This document shows positions 8,325-17,686 of a stretch of 64,000 nucleotides of DNA, in pieces. Within the stretch, counting starts at the first letter, position 1; every line of letters starts with the position of its first letter. Origin of the DNA: Thermaerobacillus caldiproteolyticus (GTDB lineage: Bacteria; Bacillota; Bacilli; Bacillales; Anoxybacillaceae); the NCBI RefSeq assembly GCF_013761245.1, contig NZ_JACDUT010000001.1:496001-560000 (forward strand), read 5' to 3'. A model generated the notes under the pieces. It saw only the letters and a list, made by a program, of their open reading frames with translations. It made no database searches and had not been told where the DNA came from. Made by a program: the position numbers and the translations under genes.

Positions 8325-8523
8325 CTGATTACTAAAATCTACTTATCGCGATCGAACCAGCAAAACTGCTTGCCGCCCGGATTCTCACTGTATTCCATCT
8401 GGAAGGGAATCTCTTGGTCATTCACCTGCTGCGAATGACCACCAGTGGTTCGCTGTTAGCGACAGCTACGTCATGTACCACTCCTTCCATCGGCCAGTAC
8501 ATGACAACGATTTTAGTAACCAG
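8325..8523 (-). ncRNA. Unassigned structured element upstream of coaE
   Basis: About 200 nt bounded by 15-bp inverted repeats (8325-8339 and 8509-8523). The single non-identical position is a G-U pair if transcribed on the minus strand but a C-A mismatch on the plus strand, favouring minus. Inside are further perfect inverted repeats: 9-bp arms 8470-8478/8497-8505, 9-bp arms 8415-8423/8433-8441, and 5-bp arms 8452-8456/8462-8466 and 8380-8384/8407-8411. The 3' closing strand runs into the coaE SD. It could be a regulatory RNA or a MITE-like insertion; I recognise no family. An AAGGAGG SD lies just outside it at 8537-8531. Confidence 0.5.
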
Positions 8524-8606
8524 ATCCACACCTCCTTCACTTGAATTTGATACAGGAGATATTTAAGTATTTTTATAGATTTTATACCTATCCCTATGCA
8601 TTCACC

Positions 8607-9431
8607 TTATTGCTGACACCGCTCGCAATAATGCGTGCCGCGGCCGCTGACGACAATTTTTTGAATCGGATGCCCGCATTGTTTGCATGGCTCCCCTTTA
8701 CGTCCGTATACAAATAATTGCAGTTGAAACATCCCGGTTTCTCCTTGTGTATTCACGTACGATCGTACAGTGCTGCCGCCTTTTTCGACCGCCTCTTGCA
8801 GCGTAGCAACGATTTCATGATGCAGGCGCTCGATTTCCTCCGTCGTTAAGGAAGAAGCGGGACGTTCCGGATGAATGCGCGCGCGAAACAATGACTCATC
8901 AACGTAAATATTGCCAAGCCCCACGACAACTGCTTGATCAAGAAGCACAGTTTTGATTTTTCGATTTGTTTTTTGGAGTTTGTCGGCAAGAACACCCGGA
9001 GTGAATGATTGAGAAAACGGTTCAGGTCCAAGATTCAACAACGGAGATTGTTGCTCTTCTTCCCCTTTTTTGAATACGTGCATGGTGCCAAACTTCCGCA
9101 CATCGCGATAACGCAATTCCGTTCCATCGGTAAACTGGAAAATAACATGCGTATGCGGATCGAGCGGTACCTCCGTTGTTTGCAGGAGGTAACGCCCTTC
9201 CATGCGCAAATGGGATACAAGAACATGTTCATCAAAAAAGAATTTCAGGAATTTCCCGCGCCGTCCAATTTGTTGAATCGTCTGCCCTTTTAATATCTCA
9301 ATAAACTGTGTTACATTGCTAGGATGTTTAATGATGTTCGGCCAAAATACTTTTACGTCTTGAATCGTTTTTCCGACGGTTAATGGAATGAGCGTTCGTC
9401 TGATCGTTTCGACTTCTGGTAATTCTGGCAC
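8607..9431 (-). CDS. mutM: Formamidopyrimidine-DNA glycosylase (Fpg)
   Basis: Base-excision repair enzyme that removes 8-oxoguanine and cleaves the abasic site. I set the start at GTG 9431 because it gives M-PELPEVE, placing the catalytic Pro at position 2 and Glu at 3. A GGGAGTG site lies 6 bases upstream. Starting at the upstream ATGs would bury the nucleophile. The C-terminus carries the four-cysteine zinc finger (CKQCGHP...YCERCQQ). It sits 15 bases from polA, the usual polA-mutM pair, so both repair enzymes are probably cotranscribed. Confidence 0.97.
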   Translation of the reverse strand: MPELPEVETIRRTLIPLTVGKTIQDVKVFWPNIIKHPSNVTQFIEILKGQTIQQIGRRGKFLKFFFDEHVLVSHLRMEGRYLLQTTEVPLDPHTHVIFQFTDGTELRYRDVRKFGTMHVFKKGEEEQQSPLLNLGPEPFSQSFTPGVLADKLQKTNRKIKTVLLDQAVVVGLGNIYVDESLFRARIHPERPASSLTTEEIERLHHEIVATLQEAVEKGGSTVRSYVNTQGETGMFQLQLFVYGRKGEPCKQCGHPIQKIVVSGRGTHYCERCQQ

Positions 9432-9445
9432 TATCATCACTCCCT

Positions 9446-12079
9446 TTACTTTGCGTCATACCATGTTGGTCCGAAATGATAATCGACTTTGAGCGGTACA
9501 TTTAATTCGATCGCATGTTCCATCACTTCAGGGACAATTTGCTTCAATCGTTCCACTTCCGCTTTCGGAGCTTCTAAAATCAATTCATCGTGAACTTGCA
9601 GCAAAATGCGTGCCTGCAGCTGTTCCTTTTCCAATCGGTTCGCTAAATCGATCATCGCTTTTTTGATAATGTCGGCTGCACTCCCTTGAATCGGCGTATT
9701 CATCGCCGTTCGCTCCGCAAAGCTGCGCAAATTAAAGTTGCGGCTCGTAATGTCAGGAAGATAGCGACGACGGTGTAATAATGTTGTCACATATCCTTTT
9801 TGTTTTGCCTGCTGCACAATATCTTCCATATATTGTTTGACGCCTGGAAAGCTAGCAAAATACCGTTCAATAAATTGCGCCGCTTCTTTTCGGGAAATAT
9901 TTAAGTTTTGTGACAAACCGTAATCACTAATTCCGTATACAATGCCGAAATTAACCGCTTTTGCTTGGCGGCGCATTTGCGGCGTTACTTCTTCTTCTTT
10001 TACATGAAAAATATCCATCGCCGTTTTCGTATGAATATCTAAATCATGACGGAATGCTTCGATTAAATTTTCATCATTGGCAATGTGGGCAAGAACGCGC
10101 AATTCAATTTGCGAATAGTCAGCAGCGAAAATGACCCAATCCGGCTCGGACGGCACAAACGCTTGACGGATTTTTCTTCCCTCTTCTAAGCGAATCGGGA
10201 TGTTTTGTAGGTTCGGTTCGGTCGAGCTTAATCTTCCTGTTTGTGTTAACGCCTGATTGAAAATCGTATGCACTTTATTCGTGTCAGCATGAACGACTTT
10301 CAGCAATCCTTCGATATACGTAGATTGAATTTTTCCTAATTGACGGTAGTGTAAAATTTTCTCAACGATTTCGTGATAAGAAGCGAGCTTTTCTAATACA
10401 TCCGCCGATGTTGAATAGCCTGTTTTGGTCTTTTTGATAACCGGCAACTGCAATTTTTCAAACAAAATAACTCCTAATTGTTTTGGGGAGTTAATATTAA
10501 ATTCTTGTCCAGCAAGTTCATAGATTTCCTGTTCAATGGTTTTCAGCTGCTCGCTTAACTCCTCTCCCATTTCCTGTAATCGTTTGACATCGATTTTGAC
10601 GCCGGTAAATTCCATTTCCGCTAGAATGAGCGTTAACGGCAATTCTAATTCAGTAAAAAGGGAGTATTGCTCATTTTCTTGTAAGTCTTGAATGAATTCA
10701 TTTTTTAAAGCGCGAATGGCAGCTGCTTTCCGGACAAGATGTTCAGCAAGAACCGTTTCATCCGGTACTTTTTGTTTGGCTCCTTTTCCGTATACCGCTT
10801 CATCCGTTTGTACGTCCGTATATTGTTTTGTTTTCGCAATGGATGCAATATCTTCCGTTGACTGCGATGGGTTCAAAATATAAGAAGCGATTAATAAATC
10901 AAAATCAATTCCCTGTAGATGAACTCCTTGCCATTTTAAAGCGACAATCGCTCTTTTGGCGTCAAAGACGCTTTTTTTCTTTGTCTCATCTTCCAGCCAA
11001 TGTTTGAAGAGAGAAGATGATAACGCAACATCAGTCGGTATAAAAAAGTTTCCCCTCTCATTGGCAATGGCAAATCCGAGAATCGGAGCTTTATGATAAT
11101 TGGTTTCAAGTACTTCAACAATAAGTGCCGCTTCATTTGTTAAGATAGAGTCGGTCACATCCTTGACGATAGTATAGTCAATAGACGATAGTTCCGTTGT
11201 GTCTTCAACGTCCTCTTGTTGAGCGATTTTTCCTAGTAACGAGTTAAACCCCAGCTCTTTAAATAAGGCAATCACTTTGTCGAGATTGTACCCGTGATAT
11301 TCCGTATCTTCAATCGTGATTTCAAGCGGGGCATCGCGCAAAATCGTGGCTAATTCCTTGCTCATTAGCGCTAGGTCGCGATGTTCTGCAAGATTTTCTT
11401 TTAACTTTTTCCCACTCACTTGTTCAAGTGATTCAAGAAGATGTTCCACTGTCCCGAATTCTTTTAAAAGCTTTAGCGCCGTTTTTTCTCCAACGCCCGG
11501 CACCCCCGGAATGTTGTCTGATGTATCGCCCATTAATCCTTTTAAATCAATAATTTGCTTTGGGGTAAGCCCATATTTTTCTTCAATCAAACGCGGTGTA
11601 TACGACTCGACATCGGTAATTCCTTTTCGAGTAATGTCAACGGTAACATGTTCGGAAGCAAGTTGCGTTAAATCGCGGTCCCCAGAAATGACCTTTACTT
11701 CAAATCCTTCTTTTTCCGCCTGTGTGCATAATGTACCGATAATATCGTCTGCTTCGTAGTTCTCGAGTTCATACGAACGGATTTGGTAAGCATCCAGCAA
11801 CTCGCGCAATAGCGGGAGCTGTTCCGATAATTCCGGCGGTGTTTTTTGCCGGCCCCCTTTATACTCTTCGAACGTCTTGTGACGAAACGTCGTTTTACCT
11901 GCATCAAACGCCACCAGCATATGCGTCGGTTGTTCTTCCTCTAAAATTTTCATTAACATCATCGTAAAGCCATAAATCGCGTTCGTATGGATTCCTTTTT
12001 CATTATGTAAAAGCGGCAGCGCAAAAAAAGCGCGGTAAGCAATGCTGTTTCCGTCGATTAGTACGAGTTTCTTTTTCAA
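9446..12079 (-). CDS. polA: DNA polymerase I
   Basis: Fills gaps and removes RNA primers in repair and Okazaki processing. The 877-residue protein has an N-terminal 5'-3' exonuclease (about 1-290, with MLVAFDAGKTTFRH and ENYEADDIIGTL). A vestigial 3'-5' exonuclease domain follows (about 300-470), then the polymerase domain with motif A AADYSQIELR, O-helix RRQAKAVNFGIVYG and motif C QVHDELI. The proofreading acidic residues are replaced (ALIVEVLE where E. coli has a DTE), as in the well-studied B. stearothermophilus enzyme, so no proofreading is expected. It is closely similar to that enzyme. Confidence 0.98.
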   Translation of the reverse strand: MKKKLVLIDGNSIAYRAFFALPLLHNEKGIHTNAIYGFTMMLMKILEEEQPTHMLVAFDAGKTTFRHKTFEEYKGGRQKTPPELSEQLPLLRELLDAYQIRSYELENYEADDIIGTLCTQAEKEGFEVKVISGDRDLTQLASEHVTVDITRKGITDVESYTPRLIEEKYGLTPKQIIDLKGLMGDTSDNIPGVPGVGEKTALKLLKEFGTVEHLLESLEQVSGKKLKENLAEHRDLALMSKELATILRDAPLEITIEDTEYHGYNLDKVIALFKELGFNSLLGKIAQQEDVEDTTELSSIDYTIVKDVTDSILTNEAALIVEVLETNYHKAPILGFAIANERGNFFIPTDVALSSSLFKHWLEDETKKKSVFDAKRAIVALKWQGVHLQGIDFDLLIASYILNPSQSTEDIASIAKTKQYTDVQTDEAVYGKGAKQKVPDETVLAEHLVRKAAAIRALKNEFIQDLQENEQYSLFTELELPLTLILAEMEFTGVKIDVKRLQEMGEELSEQLKTIEQEIYELAGQEFNINSPKQLGVILFEKLQLPVIKKTKTGYSTSADVLEKLASYHEIVEKILHYRQLGKIQSTYIEGLLKVVHADTNKVHTIFNQALTQTGRLSSTEPNLQNIPIRLEEGRKIRQAFVPSEPDWVIFAADYSQIELRVLAHIANDENLIEAFRHDLDIHTKTAMDIFHVKEEEVTPQMRRQAKAVNFGIVYGISDYGLSQNLNISRKEAAQFIERYFASFPGVKQYMEDIVQQAKQKGYVTTLLHRRRYLPDITSRNFNLRSFAERTAMNTPIQGSAADIIKKAMIDLANRLEKEQLQARILLQVHDELILEAPKAEVERLKQIVPEVMEHAIELNVPLKVDYHFGPTWYDAK

Positions 12080-12134
12080 ACATGTCCCCTCCTAAAAACA
12101 TCTTGTCTCTATTGTAACATGATTAGCATGATAA

Positions 12135-12170
12135 ATAAAAAAAGACGAGAACATTTTTTCGTTCTCGTCT
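12135..12170 (-). terminator. Terminator after phoR
   Basis: Ten-base arms AGACGAGAAC/GTTCTCGTCT (12143-12152 and 12161-12170) and a run of T on the minus strand, between phoR and polA. Confidence 0.88.
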
Positions 12171-12268
12171 CTCTCAAGGGTTGGCTCCTTGGATGAAGGG
12201 GTTTTCACTACTGATCGTAACAAATGTTTATGAATCGGAAGTAAAGCCGTTGTTAATGTTTTGTAAAT

Positions 12269-14017
12269 CTATTGCTCTTTCGGAAAATGAACTGTAAATG
12301 TCGTTCCTTTTCCAACTTGGCTTTTGACCGTAATATAGCCGTGATGTGCCTCAACTAAGTGTTTTACAATCGCCAGCCCCAATCCTGTCCCGCCAGAATT
12401 TCGGCTTCTGGCTTTATCAACGCGATAAAATCGTTCAAAAATGCGGGGGATTTCCTTTTCATCAATACCGATTCCTGTATCTTTCACGTGAATGAGCACT
12501 TCTTCATTTTGATCTTCAACGCTTACTTCTACACGTCCCCCCTGAGGTGTGTACGTAAGGGCATTTGTAATTAAATTAATCAACACTTGCTTTAGGCGGT
12601 TACTGTCTCCATTGATATATATCGGTTGTGAGACATTGAGCTGTAAATCAATGTCTTTTTCCGCCGCTTTTCCATGAAACATCATAATTACTTCTTTAAG
12701 AAGTTGGAAAAGATTGATCGTTTCCAACTGCAATTGAAACCCTTGCTGTTCAATTTTTGATAAATCAAGTAAATCTTGGATTAAACTCTGGAGGCGTTCG
12801 CTTTCTTTCAAGATAATGGATAAAAAGTGTTCAAGTGCCCGCTCGTCTTTCATTGCCCCGTCCAGTAGTGTTTCGGCGAATCCTTTAATCGACGTAATCG
12901 GCGTTTTTAGCTCGTGCGATACGTTTGCGACAAAATCTTTGCGCATTTGTTCAAGTTTTTTCAGCTCCGTAATGTCATGAAAAACGAGAACAATTCCTTT
13001 CCATTCGTCGTTTGTTCCAATAATCGGCGCACCGTATACTTCAAAATGTTTTCGTTCAATATCAACCGTCAGTACAAGCTGTTTTCGTACTTTCACTTCT
13101 TTCATAAAAATTTCGTCAACAAGCTTGACGATTTCTTTATGAGCGAAGGCTTCATTATACAATCGGTATAAATACTCTTCCGGGCGAATATGGAAAATTT
13201 CTTTATACGTGCGGTTTACCAAATTAATATAGCCGCGACTGTCGATGAGAATTAGACCGCTTCCTACGTTTTCGATTAACGTATGTAAACGGTCCGTTTG
13301 CATTTCTTGCACTTTGCTCATCTCTTGCAAATTGCGGGCTAAAATATTAATAGAATGGCTGAGCATCCCTGTTTCGTCGCTGCGCGTTTCATATACTCGC
13401 GCTTTGTAGTTTCCTCTCGCTAATTCGAAGGCGACTTTCGTTGCTGCTTCAATTGGCTTCATATATTGGTCAGCAATTTTTAATCCTAACAAAATAATGA
13501 CAATTAAAGCCGTTCCTAAACTGCTAATTAATACTCCCCAAATTTGTTGATTGACCTTTTTCAGCGAATTCACCGGGGAGCTTAAAATAACGTATCCTGC
13601 CTCTTGACCATTTTTCGAAAAAGGAACGATGTAATAATAGACATCATGCTTTTCTTCAATGATGGAAAGCTCTTTGTTTTTTTTGCTATGCAAAATGTCC
13701 CGGACAATTTTTTCATGGTCATCATCGCTAATATGAGCAATACGCCCCGTATCCAATAACGTCCGCTCCCGATTATCTAACACGGTAATGCGCGACGACA
13801 GCGTTTCACTCATCTCCTTTAATTGCGGGCGAATCATGTCAATCGTTTCATGTTCAAGTAAAAGAGCGATGATTTTTGCCTCTTTTTCGACTCGTTTATT
13901 CATCGCCTCTAAATAAAAATCTTTAAACAGCTGGCCGAGCAATAAACCGAGGCAAATCAATACCGAGACAATGAGCGAAACAAGCGCAAACAATAGTCTG
14001 GAACGGAAACTAGTCAT
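12269..14017 (-). CDS. phoR: Phosphate-regulon sensor histidine kinase PhoR
   Basis: Membrane kinase that phosphorylates PhoP under phosphate limitation. Two transmembrane helices (about residues 10-30 and 155-180 from the chosen start) flank an extracytoplasmic region. Then come HAMP, PAS, the HisKA box with HELKTPITSIKGF, and the HATPase with the N box NLITNALTYTP, DTGIGI and GGTGLGLAIV. The ATG at 14017 (MTSFRSRLLF, 582 residues) overlaps the phoP stop by 8 bases and has GAGGAG upstream; the upstream in-frame extension lacks support. phoP-phoR are translationally coupled. Confidence 0.95.
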   Translation of the reverse strand: MTSFRSRLLFALVSLIVSVLICLGLLLGQLFKDFYLEAMNKRVEKEAKIIALLLEHETIDMIRPQLKEMSETLSSRITVLDNRERTLLDTGRIAHISDDDHEKIVRDILHSKKNKELSIIEEKHDVYYYIVPFSKNGQEAGYVILSSPVNSLKKVNQQIWGVLISSLGTALIVIILLGLKIADQYMKPIEAATKVAFELARGNYKARVYETRSDETGMLSHSINILARNLQEMSKVQEMQTDRLHTLIENVGSGLILIDSRGYINLVNRTYKEIFHIRPEEYLYRLYNEAFAHKEIVKLVDEIFMKEVKVRKQLVLTVDIERKHFEVYGAPIIGTNDEWKGIVLVFHDITELKKLEQMRKDFVANVSHELKTPITSIKGFAETLLDGAMKDERALEHFLSIILKESERLQSLIQDLLDLSKIEQQGFQLQLETINLFQLLKEVIMMFHGKAAEKDIDLQLNVSQPIYINGDSNRLKQVLINLITNALTYTPQGGRVEVSVEDQNEEVLIHVKDTGIGIDEKEIPRIFERFYRVDKARSRNSGGTGLGLAIVKHLVEAHHGYITVKSQVGKGTTFTVHFPKEQ

Positions 14018-14723
14018 TCCGTTTCGGCTCCTCAAGCTTATACCCTAGTCCTCTTACCGTTTTAATGTATAATGGCTTTTTCGTATCGTGCTCGATTTTC
14101 TCACGCAAATGGCTAATATGAACGTCGACAATGCGGGTATCTCCAGCAAAATCATAGTTCCAAACTGCGCTTAACAGTTGATCTCTCGTTAAAACACGAC
14201 CTTTATTTTTTGCTAAATACACGAGAAGCTCGAATTCTTTTGGTGTGAGCTCTAAGCGATTACGCTGAAAGTAAGCCTCATAATAATCAGGGAAGATTTC
14301 TAAATCACCAATCGAAATTTTATCGCTTTCTTCTTTTTCTTCGCGTTCACTTGATAGCTGTGTGCGCCGCAAAATTGCCTTAATACGAGCCAATACTTCG
14401 CGAGGGCTAAACGGTTTTGTCATATAATCATCGGCACCCAGCTCTAAGCCAAGCACTTTATCAAATTCATCATCCTTCGCCGTCAGCATTAAAATGGGAA
14501 TCATTACTTTTTGCTGTCTTAGTTGTTTACATACCTCAACTCCATCTAGCTTTGGTAACATAAGATCGAGAATGATTAAATTCGGCTGCTCGCTAAGCGC
14601 TTTTTCCATCGCTTCTTCTCCGTCATTCGCCGTAATCACCTCAAATCCGGCTTGCTCTAAGTTGTACTGCAAAAGCGTTACAATCGATTGTTCATCATCA
14701 ACAACTAACACTTTTTTGCTCAT
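14010..14723 (-). CDS. phoP: Phosphate-regulon response regulator PhoP
   Basis: OmpR-family DNA-binding regulator of phosphate starvation genes. The receiver domain carries DDE (residues about 9-11), phosphoacceptor Asp in LIILDLMLPKLDG, Thr in LTAKD and Lys in TKPF. The C-terminal winged helix includes LTPKEFELLVYLAKN and DTRIVDVHISHLREKIE. The ATG at 14723 (MSKKVLVVDDE, 237 residues) follows a GGAGGAGTCT site and gives family length. It lies downstream of the MaoC-like gene and its terminator; in B. subtilis mdh directly precedes phoP. Confidence 0.96.
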   Translation of the reverse strand: MSKKVLVVDDEQSIVTLLQYNLEQAGFEVITANDGEEAMEKALSEQPNLIILDLMLPKLDGVEVCKQLRQQKVMIPILMLTAKDDEFDKVLGLELGADDYMTKPFSPREVLARIKAILRRTQLSSEREEKEESDKISIGDLEIFPDYYEAYFQRNRLELTPKEFELLVYLAKNKGRVLTRDQLLSAVWNYDFAGDTRIVDVHISHLREKIEHDTKKPLYIKTVRGLGYKLEEPKRND

Positions 14724-14780
14724 AGACTCCTCCATCATTGTAGGATAGATGTTTATCTTTATCATACCATAAAACATAAA

Positions 14781-14814
14781 AAGAAAAGAAACCGCCTTAT
14801 GATAAGGTGGTTTC
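14781..14814 (-). terminator. Terminator between the MaoC-like gene and phoP
   Basis: Twelve-base arms (14788-14799 and 14803-14814) with one imperfect position and a following TTTTCTTTTT tract on the minus strand, directly after the upstream stop codon. Confidence 0.75.
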
Positions 14815-14819
14815 TCACT

Positions 14820-15290
14820 CTAAAAATTTTCTAGTACTCGACTATCCCACGCCGATAACACATACGGTGGACAAACTGACAACGTGCCTTCCAATACTTT
14901 TTCTTTTTCATCTCGCAACGCTTGAACGTCAATATCAATGCAATGGTTTTCTTCATTTACATGCTTCACTTCAAATAAAAACTGCAATTGCTCGTAATGA
15001 TAAACTGGTTTTAAAAAATGGATTTCTTGTTTCGTGATATGACTTCCCGGACCCGGCAAATATTTCGAAATAGCAGATGTGATCATTCCCGTTAACATAA
15101 TGGCTGGAACAATCGGCTTTTTCAGCGGTGTTTGTGAAGCATAATCGTGCTGAATGTATAAAGGGTTTGCATCATCTGTCAATCCGAGATAAAGCAATAA
15201 ATCTTTATCTTCAATTTTAGCGTTAATTACAAGCTTTTCCCCGACCGTGATTTCTGATATATTTCTCCCTAGTTTACGCTTTTTTAGCAA
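14820..15290 (-). CDS. MaoC-like hot-dog protein lacking catalytic His
   Basis: A 156-residue hot-dog-fold protein of the MaoC/R-hydratase family. The family signature is recognisable (LTDDANPLYIQHDYAS and KKPIVPAIMLTGM), but the hydratase dyad is altered. The usual GDxNP[ILV]H reads DDANPLY, so the catalytic His is Tyr. It may therefore bind an acyl group without hydrating it, or have no enoyl-CoA hydratase activity. I chose TTG 15290 over GTG 15299 because AAAGGGG is 8 bases from TTG but abuts the GTG. It lies between mdh and phoP with its own terminator. Biological role unknown. Confidence 0.8.
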   Translation of the reverse strand: MLKKRKLGRNISEITVGEKLVINAKIEDKDLLLYLGLTDDANPLYIQHDYASQTPLKKPIVPAIMLTGMITSAISKYLPGPGSHITKQEIHFLKPVYHYEQLQFLFEVKHVNEENHCIDIDVQALRDEKEKVLEGTLSVCPPYVLSAWDSRVLENF

Positions 15291-15378
15291 TGCTAACACC
15301 CCTTTGTTCAGAAAACGTTTTCATTTTTATGTGGAAAAAATTCGGGGAATCATCCCCGAATTTTTTGTTGTTCTTTAG

Positions 15379-16317
15379 TTATTCTAATACTTTCATTACA
15401 TTTTTAACAGATTCAACAGACTTAGCGAGAGCAGTCTTTTCCTCATCTGTTAATTCAAGCTCAATAACTTTTTCAATACCATTGCCACCTAAGATAGTTG
15501 GTACACCTAAATAAATGCCTTCGTAGCCGTACTCACCTTCAAGGTAAGCAATCGCTGGAAGAATACGGCGTTGGTCTTTAATAATCGCTTCAACCATTTC
15601 GACAAGAGAAGCAGCCGGAGCGTAATAAGCACTACCGTTTCCTAACAGATTGACGATTTCTCCGCCGCCTTTGCGCGTGCGCTCCACAATTGCATCAAGG
15701 CGCTCTTTTGGAATTAACGTTTCAAGCGGGATACCGCCTGCATAAGAATAACGAACGAGGGGTACCATATCATCGCCATGTCCGCCTAATACGAATCCAG
15801 TAATATCTTTTACGGAAAGATTTAATTCTTGAGCTACAAATGTGCGGAACCGCGCTGTATCAAGCACACCGGATTGGCCGATAACTCGGTTTTTCGGGAA
15901 TCCAGATTCTTTATACACCGTATATGTCATCGCATCGACTGGGTTTGTAAGCACGATAATATAGCAGTTTGGTGAATATTTGACGATTTCTTTCGTAACA
16001 GCTTTCATAATTTTTTGGTTCGTTGTTACTAAATCGTCTCGGCTCATACCTGGTTTGCGTGCAATACCTGCCGTAATGACAACGATGTCGGAATCGGCCG
16101 TATCGGCGTAGTCCGAAGTACCGATGATGTTGGCATCAAAGCCTAAAACAGGACTTGATTCAAGCATGTCTAATGCTTTTCCCTTCGTTGGATTTTCCAA
16201 CTGCGGGATATCTACAAGCACAACATCACCTAATTCTTTTTGCGCTAAAAGAAATGCGGTTGTTGCTCCTGTAAATCCTGCTCCAATGACTGAAATTTTT
16301 TTCCGTTTCATTGCCAT
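15379..16317 (-). CDS. mdh: Malate dehydrogenase
   Basis: Oxidises malate to oxaloacetate with NAD in the TCA cycle. The 312-residue lactate/malate-dehydrogenase-like protein has the [11 protein letters not shown] nucleotide loop, catalytic [12 protein letters not shown] with His, and substrate-binding arginines in [11 protein letters not shown]. The ATG at 16317 (MAMKRKK) aligns with the B. subtilis start; an ATG three codons earlier is possible. It is third in the citZ-icd-mdh block, 19 bases after the icd stop. Confidence 0.97.
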   Translation of the reverse strand: MAMKRKKISVIGAGFTGATTAFLLAQKELGDVVLVDIPQLENPTKGKALDMLESSPVLGFDANIIGTSDYADTADSDIVVITAGIARKPGMSRDDLVTTNQKIMKAVTKEIVKYSPNCYIIVLTNPVDAMTYTVYKESGFPKNRVIGQSGVLDTARFRTFVAQELNLSVKDITGFVLGGHGDDMVPLVRYSYAGGIPLETLIPKERLDAIVERTRKGGGEIVNLLGNGSAYYAPAASLVEMVEAIIKDQRRILPAIAYLEGEYGYEGIYLGVPTILGGNGIEKVIELELTDEEKTALAKSVESVKNVMKVLE

Positions 16318-16336
16318 GTTTCTCATCCTCTCTCCA

Positions 16337-17611
16337 TTATTCTCCCATATTGCGAATTAATGCATCGGCAAATTCAGAACATTTCACTTCCGTTGCTCCT
16401 TCCATGAGACGAGCAAAATCGTAGGTAACAACTTTTGAAGCAATTGTTTTTTCCATAGCATCAATAATGAGTTTCGCTGCTTCGTTCCAACCGAGATGCT
16501 CAAACATCATTACACCTGATAAGATAACAGATGATGGATTCACTTTATCCAATCCCGCATATTTCGGAGCTGTACCGTGAGTCGCTTCGAAAATCGCATG
16601 TCCTGTTTCATAGTTAATGTTCGCACCAGGTGCAATTCCGATGCCACCGACTTGAGCAGCTAAGGCATCAGAGATGTAGTCACCGTTTAAGTTCATCGTC
16701 GCAACGACATCAAATTCGCGCGGACGCGTTAAAATTTGTTGCAAGAAAATATCCGCAATCGCATCTTTAATGATGATTTTTCCAGCAGCTTCTGCCTCTG
16801 CTTGCGCTTTGTTGGCTGCTTCTTTTCCTTCAGCTTCAACGATACGGTCATATTCTGCCCATGTGAATACTTTATCTCCAAATTCTTCCTCAGCCAACTC
16901 GTAACCCCAGTTTTTAAAAGCTCCTTCCGTAAATTTCATAATATTTCCTTTATGAACAAGGGTGACGGATTTTCGTCCATGCTCGATCGCATAGTTAATC
17001 GCCGCACGCACTAATCGTTTTGTTCCTTCTTCCGAAATTGGTTTAATGCCGATCCCTGATGTTTCAGGGAAACGAATTTTGCGAACGCCCATTTCGTTTT
17101 GTAAAAACTCAATGACTTTTTTCACTTCTGGTGTTCCTTTGGCATATTCTATTCCTGCATAGATATCTTCCGTATTTTCGCGGAAAATAACCATATCCGT
17201 ATCTTCAGGGCGCTTCACTGGCGAAGGCACCCCTTTAAAGTAGCGAACAGGGCGTAAGCAAACGAATAGATCCAGCTCTTGGCGAAGAGCAACATTCAAT
17301 GAACGAATGCCACCACCAACTGGAGTTGTCAATGGCCCTTTAATGGCAATTATGTATTCACGAATAACATCCAACGTTTCTTGCGGTAACCATTCTCCTG
17401 TAAGATTATACGCTTTTTCCCCAGCAAGCACTTCTTTCCAGACAATTTTCTTTTCGCCTTTGTATGCTTTTTCTACAGCGGCTTCTAAAACGCGGGAAGC
17501 TGCCGCCCAAATATCAGGGCCTGTCCCATCTCCTTCAATAAATGGAATGATTGGATTATTTGGTACGTTTAACACACCATTTGTTACTGTAATTTTTTCT
17601 CCTTGAACCAC
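16337..17611 (-). CDS. icd: Isocitrate dehydrogenase (NADP)
   Basis: Converts isocitrate to 2-oxoglutarate with NADP. The 424-residue sequence includes the [12 protein letters not shown] region with the regulatory/substrate Ser in [31 protein letters not shown] and the NADP-binding [10 protein letters not shown] selected GTG 17611 (M-VQGEKITV): GGAGG is 8 bases upstream and the length matches the B. subtilis enzyme. An intercistronic hairpin separates it from citZ, so part of citZ transcription may end there. Confidence 0.97.
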   Translation of the reverse strand: MVQGEKITVTNGVLNVPNNPIIPFIEGDGTGPDIWAAASRVLEAAVEKAYKGEKKIVWKEVLAGEKAYNLTGEWLPQETLDVIREYIIAIKGPLTTPVGGGIRSLNVALRQELDLFVCLRPVRYFKGVPSPVKRPEDTDMVIFRENTEDIYAGIEYAKGTPEVKKVIEFLQNEMGVRKIRFPETSGIGIKPISEEGTKRLVRAAINYAIEHGRKSVTLVHKGNIMKFTEGAFKNWGYELAEEEFGDKVFTWAEYDRIVEAEGKEAANKAQAEAEAAGKIIIKDAIADIFLQQILTRPREFDVVATMNLNGDYISDALAAQVGGIGIAPGANINYETGHAIFEATHGTAPKYAGLDKVNPSSVILSGVMMFEHLGWNEAAKLIIDAMEKTIASKVVTYDFARLMEGATEVKCSEFADALIRNMGE

Positions 17612-17642
17612 TGTCACAACCTCCAATTTATTTGATAATAAA

Positions 17643-17670
17643 GGTGAGAACATGCAAACATCTTCTCACC
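17643..17670 (-). terminator. Intercistronic hairpin citZ-icd
   Basis: Eight-base perfect arms GGTGAGAA/TTCTCACC (17643-17650, 17663-17670) followed by TTTATTATC on the minus strand. The T-tract is weak, so this is better seen as a partial terminator or mRNA-stabilising hairpin. Confidence 0.55.
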
Positions 17671-17686
17671 CTTTATGCCACAAATT

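Noticed and set aside
8124-8438. Plus-strand frame overlapping coaE and the element
   Set aside because: Antisense to coaE over most of its length with no start signal.
8325-8523. Retron msr-msd reading of the coaE-upstream element
   Set aside because: Inverted ends resemble a1/a2, but no reverse transcriptase gene lies nearby and no msd-like long hairpin is evident.
8325-8523. Recent insertion with target-site duplication
   Set aside because: Flanking bases (TTCTC and ATCCA) show no direct repeat, so a fresh transposition cannot be claimed.
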